Source of the DNA: Allohoeflea poritis
GTDB taxonomy: Bacteria > Pseudomonadota > Alphaproteobacteria > Rhizobiales > Rhizobiaceae
Assembly: GCF_027889715.1 (NCBI RefSeq)
Contig: NZ_JAPJZH010000021.1
Span: 1-64,000, forward strand
Length of the DNA: 64,000 bases
Reading direction: 5' to 3'
A program made the translations under genes and the position numbers. Of the stretch, positions 36,686 through 46,782 are shown piece after piece. The notes below the pieces were generated by a model, which ran no database searches, was not told the DNA's origin, and saw only the letters and a program-made list of their open reading frames with translations. The first letter of the stretch is position 1, and every line of letters starts with the position of its first letter.

Positions 36686-36759
36686 GGCAGAGCGATTCCT
36701 CAACTCAAATCACGCTACCACATAAGGCCCTCGCCAAAAAAAGCCAATATCGCCGAGGA

Positions 36760-38073
36760 TCAACCCTCTGTCCGCTCCATGGCCGGCCTCGGCCAGGAAA
36801 CCGTCACCGACGCACCTTTTCCGCTCTCGCGATTGGCGAACTCCAGCGTCGCCCCAGACCGCTCCAGAAGCGTCTTGGCGATGAACAGGCCAAGGCCGAG
36901 CCCTCCGGCGCTCGGCTCGTTCGAATGGCCACGCTGGCTGACAAAGGGATCGCCGATCCGCGACAAAACGTCCTGTGGAAACCCCGGCCCGTCGTCGCAG
37001 ATGCGGATAATCACATGATCGGCATCGCATTCGCTTTCGACCTCGACTGTGGATCTGGCAAAATCGACGGCGTTTTCCAGCAGATTCCCGAGGCCGTGAA
37101 TAATGCCCGCATTGCGCTGGCCGACCGGCTCGCCCTCCGGTCCGGTCTTTCGCGCCACCTTGATCTCGACGCCGAATTCCCGGTGCGGCGCGATCACTTC
37201 TTCGACGAGTGAAGACAGGGGTAGCCGGCTCATAAGTTCCTCATCGGACGAGGAGAGCGTCGCGAGCCGGCGCATGATGTCCCGGCAGCGCTCGCTTTGC
37301 GAACGCAGCAATTGCACGTCTTCGCCGAAGCGCTCGTCGTCGCCCAGCGCCCGTTCCATCTCCCTGGCGACGACGGTGATGGTCGCCAGCGGGGTGCCGA
37401 GCTCATGCGCGGCGGCGGCGGCAAGACCGTCGAGCGCCGACAGGTGCTGCTCGCGCTGCAGCGTGAACTCCGTCGCCATCAGCGCGTCGGCAAGCTCTTC
37501 GGCCTCGGCGGAGACCCGGTAGGCATAAAACGCGGCGAAGGCGGCCGTCGACACGATTGCAATCCAGTTGCCGACGATCAGCACGAGCGGCGCTTCGAAG
37601 CTCTCGCCCGGATACCAGGGCAAGGGCCGGTGGTAGAAGGCGAGCACCGTCACAGCAGCCACCGCCGTGATCCCAAGCACGACGATGTTGCGCACCGGCA
37701 GCGAGGCGGAAGCGACGATGACAGGAACGCAGATCAGCACCGAGAATGGATTGGCAAGGCCGCCGGTGATGAACAACAGGCCGAAGAGCTGCAGGATGTC
37801 GAGGCCGAGGACGAGGGTCGATGTCGCCGGGCTGAGACGATGTGTCGCGGGATATCTGATGCGCAGCGCGATGTTGAGCAGCGCCAGGCAGGCAATCAGC
37901 AGGAAGCACGAGGCGACCGGCAGTGGAAACCCGAAGCCGTATGCGACGCCGAGAACGGTTACGCTCTGACCGATGATCGCCAGCGTGCGCAGGCGGATGA
38001 GTGTGCGCATCCGCAAATGACTGGCGTGGCGGGTCTCTGCCGGATAGTCGGTATAGCTCATGGTGGCCTGCAT
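36760..38073 (-). CDS. actS: Redox sensor histidine kinase ActS/RegB/PrrB
   Basis: A 437-residue membrane kinase with about six helices in the first 190 residues. The quinone-sensing GGLANPF motif is in the membrane domain. The phospho-acceptor His is in AAAHELGTPLATI, and the redox-active Cys is in SQSERCRDIM. The ATP-binding N, G1 and G2 boxes follow (NLLENAVDFA, DDGPGF, GGLGLGLFIA). All the elements by which RegB senses ubiquinone and thiol state are intact. It is paired with actR immediately downstream. Confidence 0.94.
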   Translation of the reverse strand: MQATMSYTDYPAETRHASHLRMRTLIRLRTLAIIGQSVTVLGVAYGFGFPLPVASCFLLIACLALLNIALRIRYPATHRLSPATSTLVLGLDILQLFGLLFITGGLANPFSVLICVPVIVASASLPVRNIVVLGITAVAAVTVLAFYHRPLPWYPGESFEAPLVLIVGNWIAIVSTAAFAAFYAYRVSAEAEELADALMATEFTLQREQHLSALDGLAAAAAHELGTPLATITVVAREMERALGDDERFGEDVQLLRSQSERCRDIMRRLATLSSSDEELMSRLPLSSLVEEVIAPHREFGVEIKVARKTGPEGEPVGQRNAGIIHGLGNLLENAVDFARSTVEVESECDADHVIIRICDDGPGFPQDVLSRIGDPFVSQRGHSNEPSAGGLGLGLFIAKTLLERSGATLEFANRESGKGASVTVSWPRPAMERTEG

Positions 38074-38091
38074 GTTTTCTTCGCTGCGATC

Positions 38092-40578
38092 TTATCGCTT
38101 GCGTGGATGTTTGACACGTCGGGTCGCCTCGGCAGATGCCGGGTCCTGCGGCCAGGGGTGCTTCGGATAGCGCCCCCGCATATCGGCGCGCACATCCGCC
38201 CAGGAGCCTTTCCAGAAACCGGGCAGGTCGCGCGTTGTCTGGATCGGGCGCTGTGCCGGGGACAGAAGTTCGAGCAGGAGCGGCACCCTGCCGCCGGCCA
38301 GTGACGGATGTTGCGTCACGCCGAAAAGCTCCTGCACGCGCACGGCCAGAACCGGTTCTTCCCCGTCATAGCGGATCGGCAGTTTCGAACCGGCGGGCGT
38401 TTCGAAATGGGTCGGGGCCAGACGGTCGAGCTCCCGGTGCAGTTCGAAAGGGACCAGCGCCGTCAGGCCATTCGTCACGCTTGCGGGTTCGATCCGGGAA
38501 AAGCTTGTGACGCCGGTCACGAAGGGCGCAAACCAGACGTCCGCTGAAGCAAGCAACGCGTTGTCCGAGACATCCGGCCAGGGATCTCCGACATGGCGGC
38601 GCAGCCAGGCGAGCCGGTCGCGCAATTGCCTTGCTGCGGCAGTCCAGGGCAGGGCGTCGATGCCGGCCAGGCGCAGCCCCGAGACGAGTGCGTCGCACAC
38701 GGCCTCTTGCGAGGCATCGGGCAACGGCCGCTCTTCGAGCACAAGTTCGCCCAGGCGTCGCCGCCGCCGTGCCTTGACGCCGCGCGTCTTGCGGTCGAAG
38801 GAAACCTCGTCGGTTTCGACAATCTGTTTGCCGAGCGCCGATTCAATCGTCTCGGCGTCGATCCGTGCGGCCGAGAGAATGCGTTGCGAGGCCGCCTGGC
38901 CGGTGAGATCCGGAATAACGACAAATGCTTCGCGCGCGAGATTGACGTGGTCATCGACAAACGCGCCGCGGCCATTTGCGAGGCCGAATCGCGTCTTGCC
39001 GTCCGATGAGCCGCGTGAACGCGCCACGCGATCGGCGAATCCTGCCAGAAGCAGCGGCCCGACCGCCGGAGGCGGACCCTGTGCCGCTTTTCCTGAATTC
39101 GTTGCGCCCGCTGTTCCGGCAATCCGCCGCGCCAATGCCCGAGCACTTTGCGCCCGCTTGCTGCGGTCGCCGCGAAACCGTTGCCAGCGTTCATCGAGAT
39201 CGATCGATGGTCCGCCCAGCCCCTGTTCGCTCATCAGCACCGCAAGCTCGGCCGCCTCCGCCGCCATGTTCTTCTCGGCCGCGGCAACGACAATCGCCGC
39301 CGAGCGCACGGGAAGGCCCAGCCCGCGCATGGTCTCACCGCCTTTTGTCAGCCGGCCGTCCGTATCCAGCGCGCCCAGCGACTGCAACAGCGTGCGTGCC
39401 TCGTTGACAGCCGGCGCCGGCGGCGGGTCGATGAAGCGCAGGCTTGCCGGATCCGCCACGCCCCAGGCGGCGCAATCAAGCAGGAGATTGCCGAGGTCGC
39501 TCGCAAGGATCTGCGGCGGTGTGAAGGCAGGCAGGGCCGTTGTCTGCTCTGCCCGCCACAGCCGGACGGCGACACCCGGCTCCGTGCGTCCTGCGCGACC
39601 GGCGCGCTGATCGGCGGAGGCGCGGGAAACCCGGACCGTCTCGAGCCTGGTGATGCCGGTGGAAGGTTCGAAAACCGGCAGGCGCTGCTGGCCGCTGTCG
39701 ATGACGATACGCACCCCGTCGATGGTGATCGAGGTCTCCGCAATCGCCGTCGACAGCACGACCTTGCGCGTGCCCGGCTCCGGCGGGCGGATCGCCGCGT
39801 CCTGTTCCCTGCCGCTGAGATCACCGAAGAGCGGCGCGATGATCGCCTTGGCCGTACCTGTTTCTTCAAGCAGTTCCGCCGTGCGGCGGATTTCCCGCTG
39901 ACCGGGCAGAAAGGCGAGGATCGAGCCGCTTTCATTTTCCAGCGCTTCCACGATGATACGCCGCACCGCCTCTTCGGTCCGCTCGCCGGGGCGGCGTTCC
40001 TGGTAGCGGACATCCACCGGATAGGCGCGGCCGGTGCTTTCGATGACGGGCGCATCGTCCATCAGCGCCGACACGCGCGTCACGTCCAATGTTGCCGACA
40101 TGACGAGAATGCGCAGCTCCTCGCGCAAGGCCGACTGGACATCGAGGGCCAGCGCAAGGCCGAAATCGGCATCGAGCGATCGCTCGTGGAATTCGTCGAA
40201 CAGCACGGCCGCCACGCCCGGCAGGTCCGGCGCGGCGAGGATCATCCGGGTAAAGATGCCCTCTGTCAGGACCTCGATGCGCGTTTTGCCTGAAACCCTT
40301 GTGTCCAGCCGCGTCCTGTAGCCGACCGTGCCGCCCACCTCTTCGCCGATCAGCCGTGCCATCTGGCGCGCGCTTGCCCGTGCCGCCAGGCGCCGTGGCT
40401 CCAGCACGATGATCTTGCCGTCGCCGCGCCAGGGTGCCGACAGAAGATGCAGCGGAACCAGCGTTGTCTTGCCGGCTCCGGGCGGCGCGGCAAGCACGGC
40501 GGATACGTGCTTCTCAAGCGCCTCCATCAAGGCCGGCACGGCTTCGCTGACGGGAAGGTCTGGCAGGTTCCACTTCAT
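38092..40578 (-). CDS. hrpB: ATP-dependent helicase HrpB
   Basis: An 828-residue DEAH-type helicase. Walker A is PPGAGKTTLVPL, motif II is LFDEFHERS, motif III is SATLD, and motif VI is QRAGRAGRTEPG. The C-terminal HrpB-specific domain ends with PRKHPWPQDP-like residues (RYPKHPWPQDP). HrpB is a nucleic-acid helicase whose physiological role is poorly known. It is followed by actS 18 nt downstream of its stop, so some co-transcription is possible. Confidence 0.95.
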   Translation of the reverse strand: MKWNLPDLPVSEAVPALMEALEKHVSAVLAAPPGAGKTTLVPLHLLSAPWRGDGKIIVLEPRRLAARASARQMARLIGEEVGGTVGYRTRLDTRVSGKTRIEVLTEGIFTRMILAAPDLPGVAAVLFDEFHERSLDADFGLALALDVQSALREELRILVMSATLDVTRVSALMDDAPVIESTGRAYPVDVRYQERRPGERTEEAVRRIIVEALENESGSILAFLPGQREIRRTAELLEETGTAKAIIAPLFGDLSGREQDAAIRPPEPGTRKVVLSTAIAETSITIDGVRIVIDSGQQRLPVFEPSTGITRLETVRVSRASADQRAGRAGRTEPGVAVRLWRAEQTTALPAFTPPQILASDLGNLLLDCAAWGVADPASLRFIDPPPAPAVNEARTLLQSLGALDTDGRLTKGGETMRGLGLPVRSAAIVVAAAEKNMAAEAAELAVLMSEQGLGGPSIDLDERWQRFRGDRSKRAQSARALARRIAGTAGATNSGKAAQGPPPAVGPLLLAGFADRVARSRGSSDGKTRFGLANGRGAFVDDHVNLAREAFVVIPDLTGQAASQRILSAARIDAETIESALGKQIVETDEVSFDRKTRGVKARRRRRLGELVLEERPLPDASQEAVCDALVSGLRLAGIDALPWTAAARQLRDRLAWLRRHVGDPWPDVSDNALLASADVWFAPFVTGVTSFSRIEPASVTNGLTALVPFELHRELDRLAPTHFETPAGSKLPIRYDGEEPVLAVRVQELFGVTQHPSLAGGRVPLLLELLSPAQRPIQTTRDLPGFWKGSWADVRADMRGRYPKHPWPQDPASAEATRRVKHPRKR

Positions 40579-40704
40579 GGACTTGCTCTAACAGGAGCGC
40601 TGCGGACCGGCAATCAGGGGAGCCGATTTCCGATCCGGCCCTCGCTATCGCGGGCCTTGTGCGTTACATAGGGGATCAATGGCATTGCCTCCCGGAGAAC
40701 TGAC

Positions 40705-41454
40705 ATGAGCGATCAGCCCAGCCGCAAGACTTTGGTTTTGACCGGTGCAAGCCGCGGCATCGGCCATGCAACCGTCAAGCGGTTTTCCGCCGACGGCTGG
40801 CGCGTGATCACCTGCTCGCGGCAGGATTTTGCGGAGAACTGTCCCTGGCCGGCAGGCCCGGAAGATCACATCAAGATCGACCTGTCCGATCCCGAGGATG
40901 TCGGCAGCGCGGTCGCCGAGATCCGCCACCGGCTGGACAAGGAAGGCGGCCAGTTGCATGCGCTGGTCAACAATGCCGGCATTTCGCCGAAAACGGCCGA
41001 AGGCGCCCGTCTCAACTCCGTGGAAACGCCGATGCACATCTGGCGCGATGTCTTCCAGGTGAATTTCTTCGCGCCCATCCTGCTGGCGCGCGGCCTGTTC
41101 AAGGAACTCGCGGCGGCTAAGGGCTCGGTCGTCAATGTCACGTCCATCGCCGGATCCCGGGTCCACCCCTTCGCCGGCACCGCCTATGCGACATCGAAGG
41201 CGGCGCTGGCATCGTTGACGCGTGAGATGGCCGCCGATTTCGGCCCGCACGGCATCCGCGTCAATGCGATTGCGCCGGGAGAGATCGAGACGGCGATCCT
41301 GTCGCCGGGGACGGAGAAGATCGTCGAGAACATCCCGTTGCGCCGGCTGGGATCCACCGAGGAAGTCGCGGAAACCATCTATTTTCTGTGCGCCGACGCC
41401 TCGTCCTACGTGTCGGGCAGCGAAATACACATCAATGGCGGCCAGCACGTTTAG
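40705..41454 (+). CDS. Short-chain dehydrogenase/reductase
   Basis: A 249-residue classical SDR with TGASRGIGHAT, NNAGI, catalytic Ser in NVTSIAGS, and YATSKAA (Tyr, Lys). The residue after beta2 is in TCSRQDF, which suggests NADP preference. It diverges from hrpB. No pathway context is evident. Confidence 0.9.
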   Translation: MSDQPSRKTLVLTGASRGIGHATVKRFSADGWRVITCSRQDFAENCPWPAGPEDHIKIDLSDPEDVGSAVAEIRHRLDKEGGQLHALVNNAGISPKTAEGARLNSVETPMHIWRDVFQVNFFAPILLARGLFKELAAAKGSVVNVTSIAGSRVHPFAGTAYATSKAALASLTREMAADFGPHGIRVNAIAPGEIETAILSPGTEKIVENIPLRRLGSTEEVAETIYFLCADASSYVSGSEIHINGGQHV

Positions 41455-41543
41455 GTGTTTGATCCCAGGATTTGTTGGCGCGATCTTCTGTGCCCTCGGA
41501 ATCCGCCTGGCGCTTCAGGAAAGATAGCGCCCGGCGAAAGCTT

Positions 41544-43076
41544 TCAATGCGCTCCGCCGAAACGGCCGATGCGCACGCCATAGTGGACAGCAACGCCGTA
41601 ATCGGGATCGTCGTCCGAATCGACCATCAACTGGCCGGCGCGGGCGAGCAGCATGTGACAGTCGCGCGAAAGGTGCTTCAGCTCCAGCCGGATGCCATGC
41701 TCCTGGTAACGCGCCGCCAGCGCGTCGATGGCCTGCAGAGCCGACTGGTCTACGACACGCGAATCCATGAAATCGACGATGACGCGCTCCGGGTCCGATC
41801 TCGGATCGAACAGCTCGAGAAACCCGGTGGCCGAACCGAAGAACAGCGGACCTTCAATGCGGTAGGTCTTCGTGTCGCCGCTCTCTTCGGTCTTGGCGCG
41901 GATGCGCGTCGCATTGTTCCAGGCATAGGCGAGAGCCGAAATGATCACGCCGGCGACGACGGCGATCGCCAGATCCGTCAGCACGGTGATGATGGTGACC
42001 AGCACGATCACGGCAGCGTCGGTGCGCGGCACCCGGGCGATGATGGTGAAGCTCTTCCAGGCAAAGGTGCCGATGACCACCATGAACATCACGCCGATAA
42101 GGGCTGCGAGCGGGATCTGCTCGATCAGCGACGAGGCGAACAGGATGAAGCTGAGCAGCAGCAGCGCGGCGGTTACGCCGGAGAGCCGCGTGCGCGCGCC
42201 CGATCCGACATTGATCATCGACTGACCGATCATGGCGCAGCCGCCCATGCCGCCGAAGAAACCGGTCACCACATTGGCGCCGCCCTGCGCCAAGCATTCC
42301 TGAGACGCGCCGCCGCGCGTGCCGGTCTTCTCGCCGACGAGGTTGAATGTCAGCAGGCTCTCGATGAGGCCGATGGCGGCGAAGATCACCGCATAGGGAA
42401 AGATGATCTTCAGCGTCTCGAAGGTCATCGGAACGGCGGGAATGGAAAAGGACGGCAGGCTGCCGCTGATCGATGCCATATCGCCGACCCGCGGCACCGG
42501 AATGTCGAAGGCGATGACGAGGCCCGCGACAACGAGAATGGCGGCAAGCGGCGCCGGCACGATCTTCGTTATTTTCGGAACGAAATGAATGACCGCCATG
42601 GTCAGGGCGACGAGGCCGAGCATATAGATGAGCGGCAGGCCGCCGATCCATTGCTTGATCCCGTCCGGGCCCGTCACCTTGAACTGCTCGAACTGGGCCA
42701 GGAAGATGACGATGGCAAGACCGTTGACGAAGCCCAGCATGACCGGATGCGGCACCAGCCGTATGAACTTGCCGAGATGGAAAATACCCGCCCCGATCTG
42801 AAGGATGCCCATCAGCACCACGGCCGCGAACAGATATTCGACGCCATGCGTCGCCACCAGTGACACCATGACCACGGCGAGCGCGCCGGTAGCGCCCGAG
42901 ATCATGCCGGGGCGGCCGCCGAACAGCGACGTGATCAGGCAGACGATAAAGGCGGCGTACAGCCCGGTCAGCGGGTGGACGCCGGCGACAAAGGCGAATG
43001 CGACGGCTTCCGGCACCAGCGCCAGGGCGACGGTCAGGCCCGACAGGGTCTCGATGCGGATGCGGTCGGGCGTCAT
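41544..43076 (-). CDS. SulP family inorganic anion transporter
   Basis: A 510-residue SulP carrier with about 10-12 membrane segments starting at IETLSGLTVALALVPEAVAFAF. A cytoplasmic STAS domain (about residues 400-510; VIVDFMDSRVVDQSALQAID) follows. Substrates of the family are sulfate, bicarbonate or dicarboxylates; no carbonic anhydrase gene is adjacent. I chose ATG 43076 (MTPDRIRIE), where homologs begin; the frame stays open up to 43718, but that part overlaps the deoC start on the other strand. Confidence 0.9.
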   Translation of the reverse strand: MTPDRIRIETLSGLTVALALVPEAVAFAFVAGVHPLTGLYAAFIVCLITSLFGGRPGMISGATGALAVVMVSLVATHGVEYLFAAVVLMGILQIGAGIFHLGKFIRLVPHPVMLGFVNGLAIVIFLAQFEQFKVTGPDGIKQWIGGLPLIYMLGLVALTMAVIHFVPKITKIVPAPLAAILVVAGLVIAFDIPVPRVGDMASISGSLPSFSIPAVPMTFETLKIIFPYAVIFAAIGLIESLLTFNLVGEKTGTRGGASQECLAQGGANVVTGFFGGMGGCAMIGQSMINVGSGARTRLSGVTAALLLLSFILFASSLIEQIPLAALIGVMFMVVIGTFAWKSFTIIARVPRTDAAVIVLVTIITVLTDLAIAVVAGVIISALAYAWNNATRIRAKTEESGDTKTYRIEGPLFFGSATGFLELFDPRSDPERVIVDFMDSRVVDQSALQAIDALAARYQEHGIRLELKHLSRDCHMLLARAGQLMVDSDDDPDYGVAVHYGVRIGRFGGAH

Positions 43077-43335
43077 CGGCACGCGGAATTCACAGGGCGA
43101 GCGGACGAGGGGCAGCGCCTGGCTGAGCGCCGCGTAAGCGGGTTTGAACAAAGGATCGGGTCCGTTTTTATGATTGCATGGGCGAGTATCGCGCTCCTTA
43201 TTGCACTGCACAATAAGAATGGCCAGCCCAAAATCGGCTGTGCATGGCTGCTCTGCGCTGCGCGCTTGAAACGATTTAGAGAATTCCGGTCCCGCCAGCC
43301 GGCTCCGCACCCGAAATATGCATACAAAGAACCTC

Positions 43336-43362
43336 TTGACTCCAAGTGTGATCACACATAAC
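43336..43362 (+). promoter_or_regulatory. deoC promoter with a 12-bp palindrome
   Basis: GTGTGATCACAC (43346-43357) is a perfect 12-bp palindrome sitting between TTGACT (43336-43341) and the -10-like CATAAC (43357-43362), 14 nt before ATG 43372. It would let a dimeric repressor, most simply the GntR protein encoded at the operon end, block the promoter. The remaining ~250 bp up to the SulP gene show no other feature. Confidence 0.5.
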
Positions 43363-43371
43363 ACCTCTCCC

Positions 43372-44382
43372 ATGTCTGAAATCATCCCCATGGGCGATAC
43401 CGGAACCTCGGCCCCCGGTCTCCACGGCAACGCGATTGCCCGCAATGCCGGCCACGCGCTGGAACTCGACTGGATCAACGAGATCCAGGTCAACCGTTCG
43501 GCGGTCGAGCGGCGTACCTCGACGCTCGGCGGGCGCCGCTCCGTCAAGAAGGACGCGCAGGCCGGCTGGCTTTTAAAGGCGATCACCTGCATCGATCTCA
43601 CCACGCTGAACGGCGACGACACGGCCGCGCGCGTGCGCCGGCTTTGCGCCAAGGCAAGGCAGCCGGTCAGGCCGGATCTGCTGGAGGCGCTGGGCGTTGC
43701 CGACCGCAACATCACCACCGGCGCCGTCTGCGTCTATCACCGTTTCGTCGCCGAAGCCGTCGCCGCGCTCGATGGCACCTTCATTCCGGTCGCCGCGGTT
43801 TCCACCGGCTTTCCCGCCGGTCTTTCGCCCCACGACACCAAGCTGCGCGAGATCGAGGCATCGGTCGCCGACGGTGCGCACGAGATCGACATCGTCGTCA
43901 CGCGCGAGCATGTCCTGACCGGCAACTGGCAGGCGCTTTACGACGAGATGCGCGACTATCGCGCCGCCTGCGGCGAAGCTCATGTCAAGGCGATCCTTGC
44001 CACCGGCGATCTGCGCACGCTGCGCAATGTCGCGCGCGCCTCGATGGTCTGCATGATGGCCGGCGCCGATTTCATCAAGACCTCGACCGGCAAGGAAACC
44101 GCCAACGCGACCCTTCCCGTCAGCCTCGTCATGCTGCGCATGATCCGGCACTACCAGGAGCGCACCGGCCATCTCGTTGGCTTCAAGCCGGCCGGCGGCA
44201 TCTCCACAGCCAAGGATGTGCTCGCCTACCAGGTGCTGATGAAGGAGGAGCTGGGGCGGCGCTGGCTCGAACCGGATCTGTTGCGCTTTGGCGCGTCCTC
44301 GCTGCTTGCCGATATCGAGCGCCAGCTTGAGCACCATGTGACCGGCCGCTACTCGGCCTTCAACCGCCACCCGATGGCCTGA
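43372..44382 (+). CDS. deoC: Deoxyribose-phosphate aldolase
   Basis: A 336-residue class I aldolase that splits 2-deoxyribose 5-phosphate into glyceraldehyde 3-phosphate and acetaldehyde. ITCIDLTTLNGDD opens the barrel; VKAILATGDLRT and ADFIKTSTGKETANAT carry the proton-relay and Schiff-base lysines, and GFKPAGGI is the phosphate site. It is longer than E. coli DeoC because of an N-terminal extension. ATG 43372 lies just after the predicted promoter palindrome, which excludes the in-frame ATG at 43318. The ALDH16 gene follows after 15 nt. Confidence 0.93.
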   Translation: MSEIIPMGDTGTSAPGLHGNAIARNAGHALELDWINEIQVNRSAVERRTSTLGGRRSVKKDAQAGWLLKAITCIDLTTLNGDDTAARVRRLCAKARQPVRPDLLEALGVADRNITTGAVCVYHRFVAEAVAALDGTFIPVAAVSTGFPAGLSPHDTKLREIEASVADGAHEIDIVVTREHVLTGNWQALYDEMRDYRAACGEAHVKAILATGDLRTLRNVARASMVCMMAGADFIKTSTGKETANATLPVSLVMLRMIRHYQERTGHLVGFKPAGGISTAKDVLAYQVLMKEELGRRWLEPDLLRFGASSLLADIERQLEHHVTGRYSAFNRHPMA

Positions 44383-44397
44383 TACGAGGCAAGCGCT

Positions 44398-46782
44398 ATG
44401 TCTGTTGCAAACTATTTCGAATCCCTCGACTACGGCCTGGCACCGGAGGCCGACAGCAATGTCCGCGACTGGCTGAAGGGCCATGACGCATCCTTCGGCC
44501 ATTTCATCGACGGGGCTTTCCGCCCCTCGAAGGATGGCAAGACCCTGTCCACCCGCGAGCCGGCGACCGGCGACGAACTGGCGAAGATCGCGCAGGGATC
44601 GGCCGAAGATGTCGATGACGCTGTCGCTGTCGCAACGAAGGCGCAAGCCTCCTGGGAAGGGCTGGGCGGCAAGGGCCGTGCCCGCCACATCTATGCGCTG
44701 GCGCGCATGGTGCAGCGCCATGCCCGACTCTTTGCGGTGCTGGAGGCGCTGGACAACGGCAAGCCGATCCGTGAAACGCGCGATCTCGACATTCCGCTGG
44801 TCGCCCGTCACTTCTATCATCATGCCGGCTGGGCCGAACTGCAGGACACGGAACTGGCCGACTACAAGCCCATCGGCGTCGTCGGCCAGATCATCCCGTG
44901 GAATTTCCCGCTGCTGATGCTCGCCTGGAAGGTGGCGCCGGCCCTGGCGCTGGGCAACACCGTTGTCTTGAAGCCCGCCGAAGCAACGCCTCTGACGGCG
45001 CTGCTGTTCGCCGAGCTTGCCGCCCGTTCCGGTCTTCCGGCAGGCGTTCTCAATGTGGTGACCGGCGACGGCGCGACCGGCGCGGCCCTGGTCAAGCATG
45101 ACGGCGTCGGCAAGATCGCCTTCACCGGCTCGACCGAGGTCGGCCGCATCATCCGCGCCGAGACCGCCGGAAGCGGCAAGTCGCTGACGCTTGAACTCGG
45201 CGGCAAGTCGCCCTTCATCGTCTTTGACGACGCCGACATGGAAAGCGCCGTCGAGGGCGTTGTCGACGCCATCTGGTTCAACCAGGGCCAGGTCTGTTGT
45301 GCCGGCTCGCGCCTTCTCGTTCATGAGGGCATCCACGACCGCTTCATTGCCCGGCTGAAGGAGCGCATGAATGCGCTGCGTGTCGGACATCCGCTCGACA
45401 AGGCGATCGACATGGGCGCAATCATCGAGCAGAGCCAGCTGGAGCGGATCAGTGCCCTTGTCGGCAAGGGTGTCGAGGAAGGGGCGGAGGCCTATGTGCC
45501 CGACATTCAAACGCCCGAGAACGGATGCTTCTATCCGCCGACACTGCTGACCGGCGTCGAGCCGGCATCGACGGTGGCGACCGAAGAGATTTTCGGGCCT
45601 GTCATGGTCGCCATGTCCTTCCGCACGCCCGATGAGGCGGTGGCGCTTGCCAACAATACCCGCTACGGGCTGGCCGCCAGCGTCTGGAGCGAAAACATCA
45701 GCCTTGCCCTCGACATCGCGCCGCAGCTCAAGGCCGGCGTTGTCTGGGTCAACGCAACCAACCTCTTCGATGCCGGCGTCGGCTTCGGCGGATACCGCGA
45801 ATCCGGCTATGGCCGCGAGGGCGGTCTTGAGGGCGCCTATGAATACCTGAAACCCAATGCGTGGTCGGCGCGCAAGCCGAGGAAGCCCGTTCCCCCGGTG
45901 CCGGTGGTCGAAGCGACGGACAGTTTCGAGCCGATGGCTGTCGACCGCACCGCCAAGCTCTATATCGGCGGCAAGCAGGTGCGGCCCGACGGCAACTATT
46001 CGCTGACCGTCATCTCGCCGAAAGGCAAGGTGATCGGCGAGATGGGCGAGGGCAACCGCAAGGATATCCGCAATGCCGTGCAGGCGGCGCGCAAGGCCGC
46101 CGGTTGGGCAACCGCCTCAACGCATCTGCGCGCCCAGATCCTCTATTATCTCGGCGAGAATCTTGCGGCCCGTACGGACGAGTTCGTCGCGCGCCTGTCG
46201 GCCATGACGGGTGTGAAGAAGACCGACGCCGAGCGGGAGGTTGAAACGGCGATCGGCCGGCTCTTCACTTACGCTGCCTGGGCCGACAAGTTCGACGGCG
46301 CCGTGCACAGTCCGCCCTTGCGGGGCGTGGCGCTCGCCATGAACGAGCCGATCGGCGTTGCCGGTGTCATCTGTCCGGACGAGGCGCCGCTCCTGAGCTT
46401 CGTCAGCCTCGTTGCGCCGCTGATGGCCATGGGCAACCGGGTCGTTGCCATTCCCAGCGAGCGCTATGGCCTCATCGCCGCCGATTTCTATCAGGTGCTG
46501 GAAACCTCAGACGTGCCCGCCGGCGTGCTCAACATCGTGACTGGCTACACAAAGGAGCTGGCCAGGACGCTCGCCGATCATGACGACGTCGATGCGGTCT
46601 GGGCTTTCGGCGATCGGGAGATATCGGAAATGGCCGAGGCCCGTTCGGTCGGCAACATGAAGCGTACCTTTGTCGATAACGGGCTTGCCACCAACTGGTA
46701 CGATCCGAAGGTCGCGGAAGGCCGCCTGTTCCTGCGCAACGCCGTCCAGGTCAAGAATATCTGGATTCCCTATGGCGAATAG
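44398..46782 (+). CDS. Two-domain aldehyde dehydrogenase, ALDH16 type
   Basis: A 794-residue protein with two ALDH modules. The first (about residues 35-500) is complete: PWNFP, LELGGKSPFIVF and the nucleophile in NQGQVCCAGSR. The second (about 515-794) starts again with KLYIGGKQVRPDG but lacks a catalytic Cys motif and is shortened. This is the plan of bacterial ALDH16, where only domain 1 is active. Placed after deoC it would oxidise the acetaldehyde released by deoxyribose cleavage. The stop overlaps the GntR start by 11 nt. Confidence 0.93.
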   Translation: MSVANYFESLDYGLAPEADSNVRDWLKGHDASFGHFIDGAFRPSKDGKTLSTREPATGDELAKIAQGSAEDVDDAVAVATKAQASWEGLGGKGRARHIYALARMVQRHARLFAVLEALDNGKPIRETRDLDIPLVARHFYHHAGWAELQDTELADYKPIGVVGQIIPWNFPLLMLAWKVAPALALGNTVVLKPAEATPLTALLFAELAARSGLPAGVLNVVTGDGATGAALVKHDGVGKIAFTGSTEVGRIIRAETAGSGKSLTLELGGKSPFIVFDDADMESAVEGVVDAIWFNQGQVCCAGSRLLVHEGIHDRFIARLKERMNALRVGHPLDKAIDMGAIIEQSQLERISALVGKGVEEGAEAYVPDIQTPENGCFYPPTLLTGVEPASTVATEEIFGPVMVAMSFRTPDEAVALANNTRYGLAASVWSENISLALDIAPQLKAGVVWVNATNLFDAGVGFGGYRESGYGREGGLEGAYEYLKPNAWSARKPRKPVPPVPVVEATDSFEPMAVDRTAKLYIGGKQVRPDGNYSLTVISPKGKVIGEMGEGNRKDIRNAVQAARKAAGWATASTHLRAQILYYLGENLAARTDEFVARLSAMTGVKKTDAEREVETAIGRLFTYAAWADKFDGAVHSPPLRGVALAMNEPIGVAGVICPDEAPLLSFVSLVAPLMAMGNRVVAIPSERYGLIAADFYQVLETSDVPAGVLNIVTGYTKELARTLADHDDVDAVWAFGDREISEMAEARSVGNMKRTFVDNGLATNWYDPKVAEGRLFLRNAVQVKNIWIPYGE

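Noticed and set aside
43573-45510. Long minus-strand open frame opposite deoC and ALDH16
   Set aside because: Antisense to two clear enzymes; composition is typical of a shadow frame.
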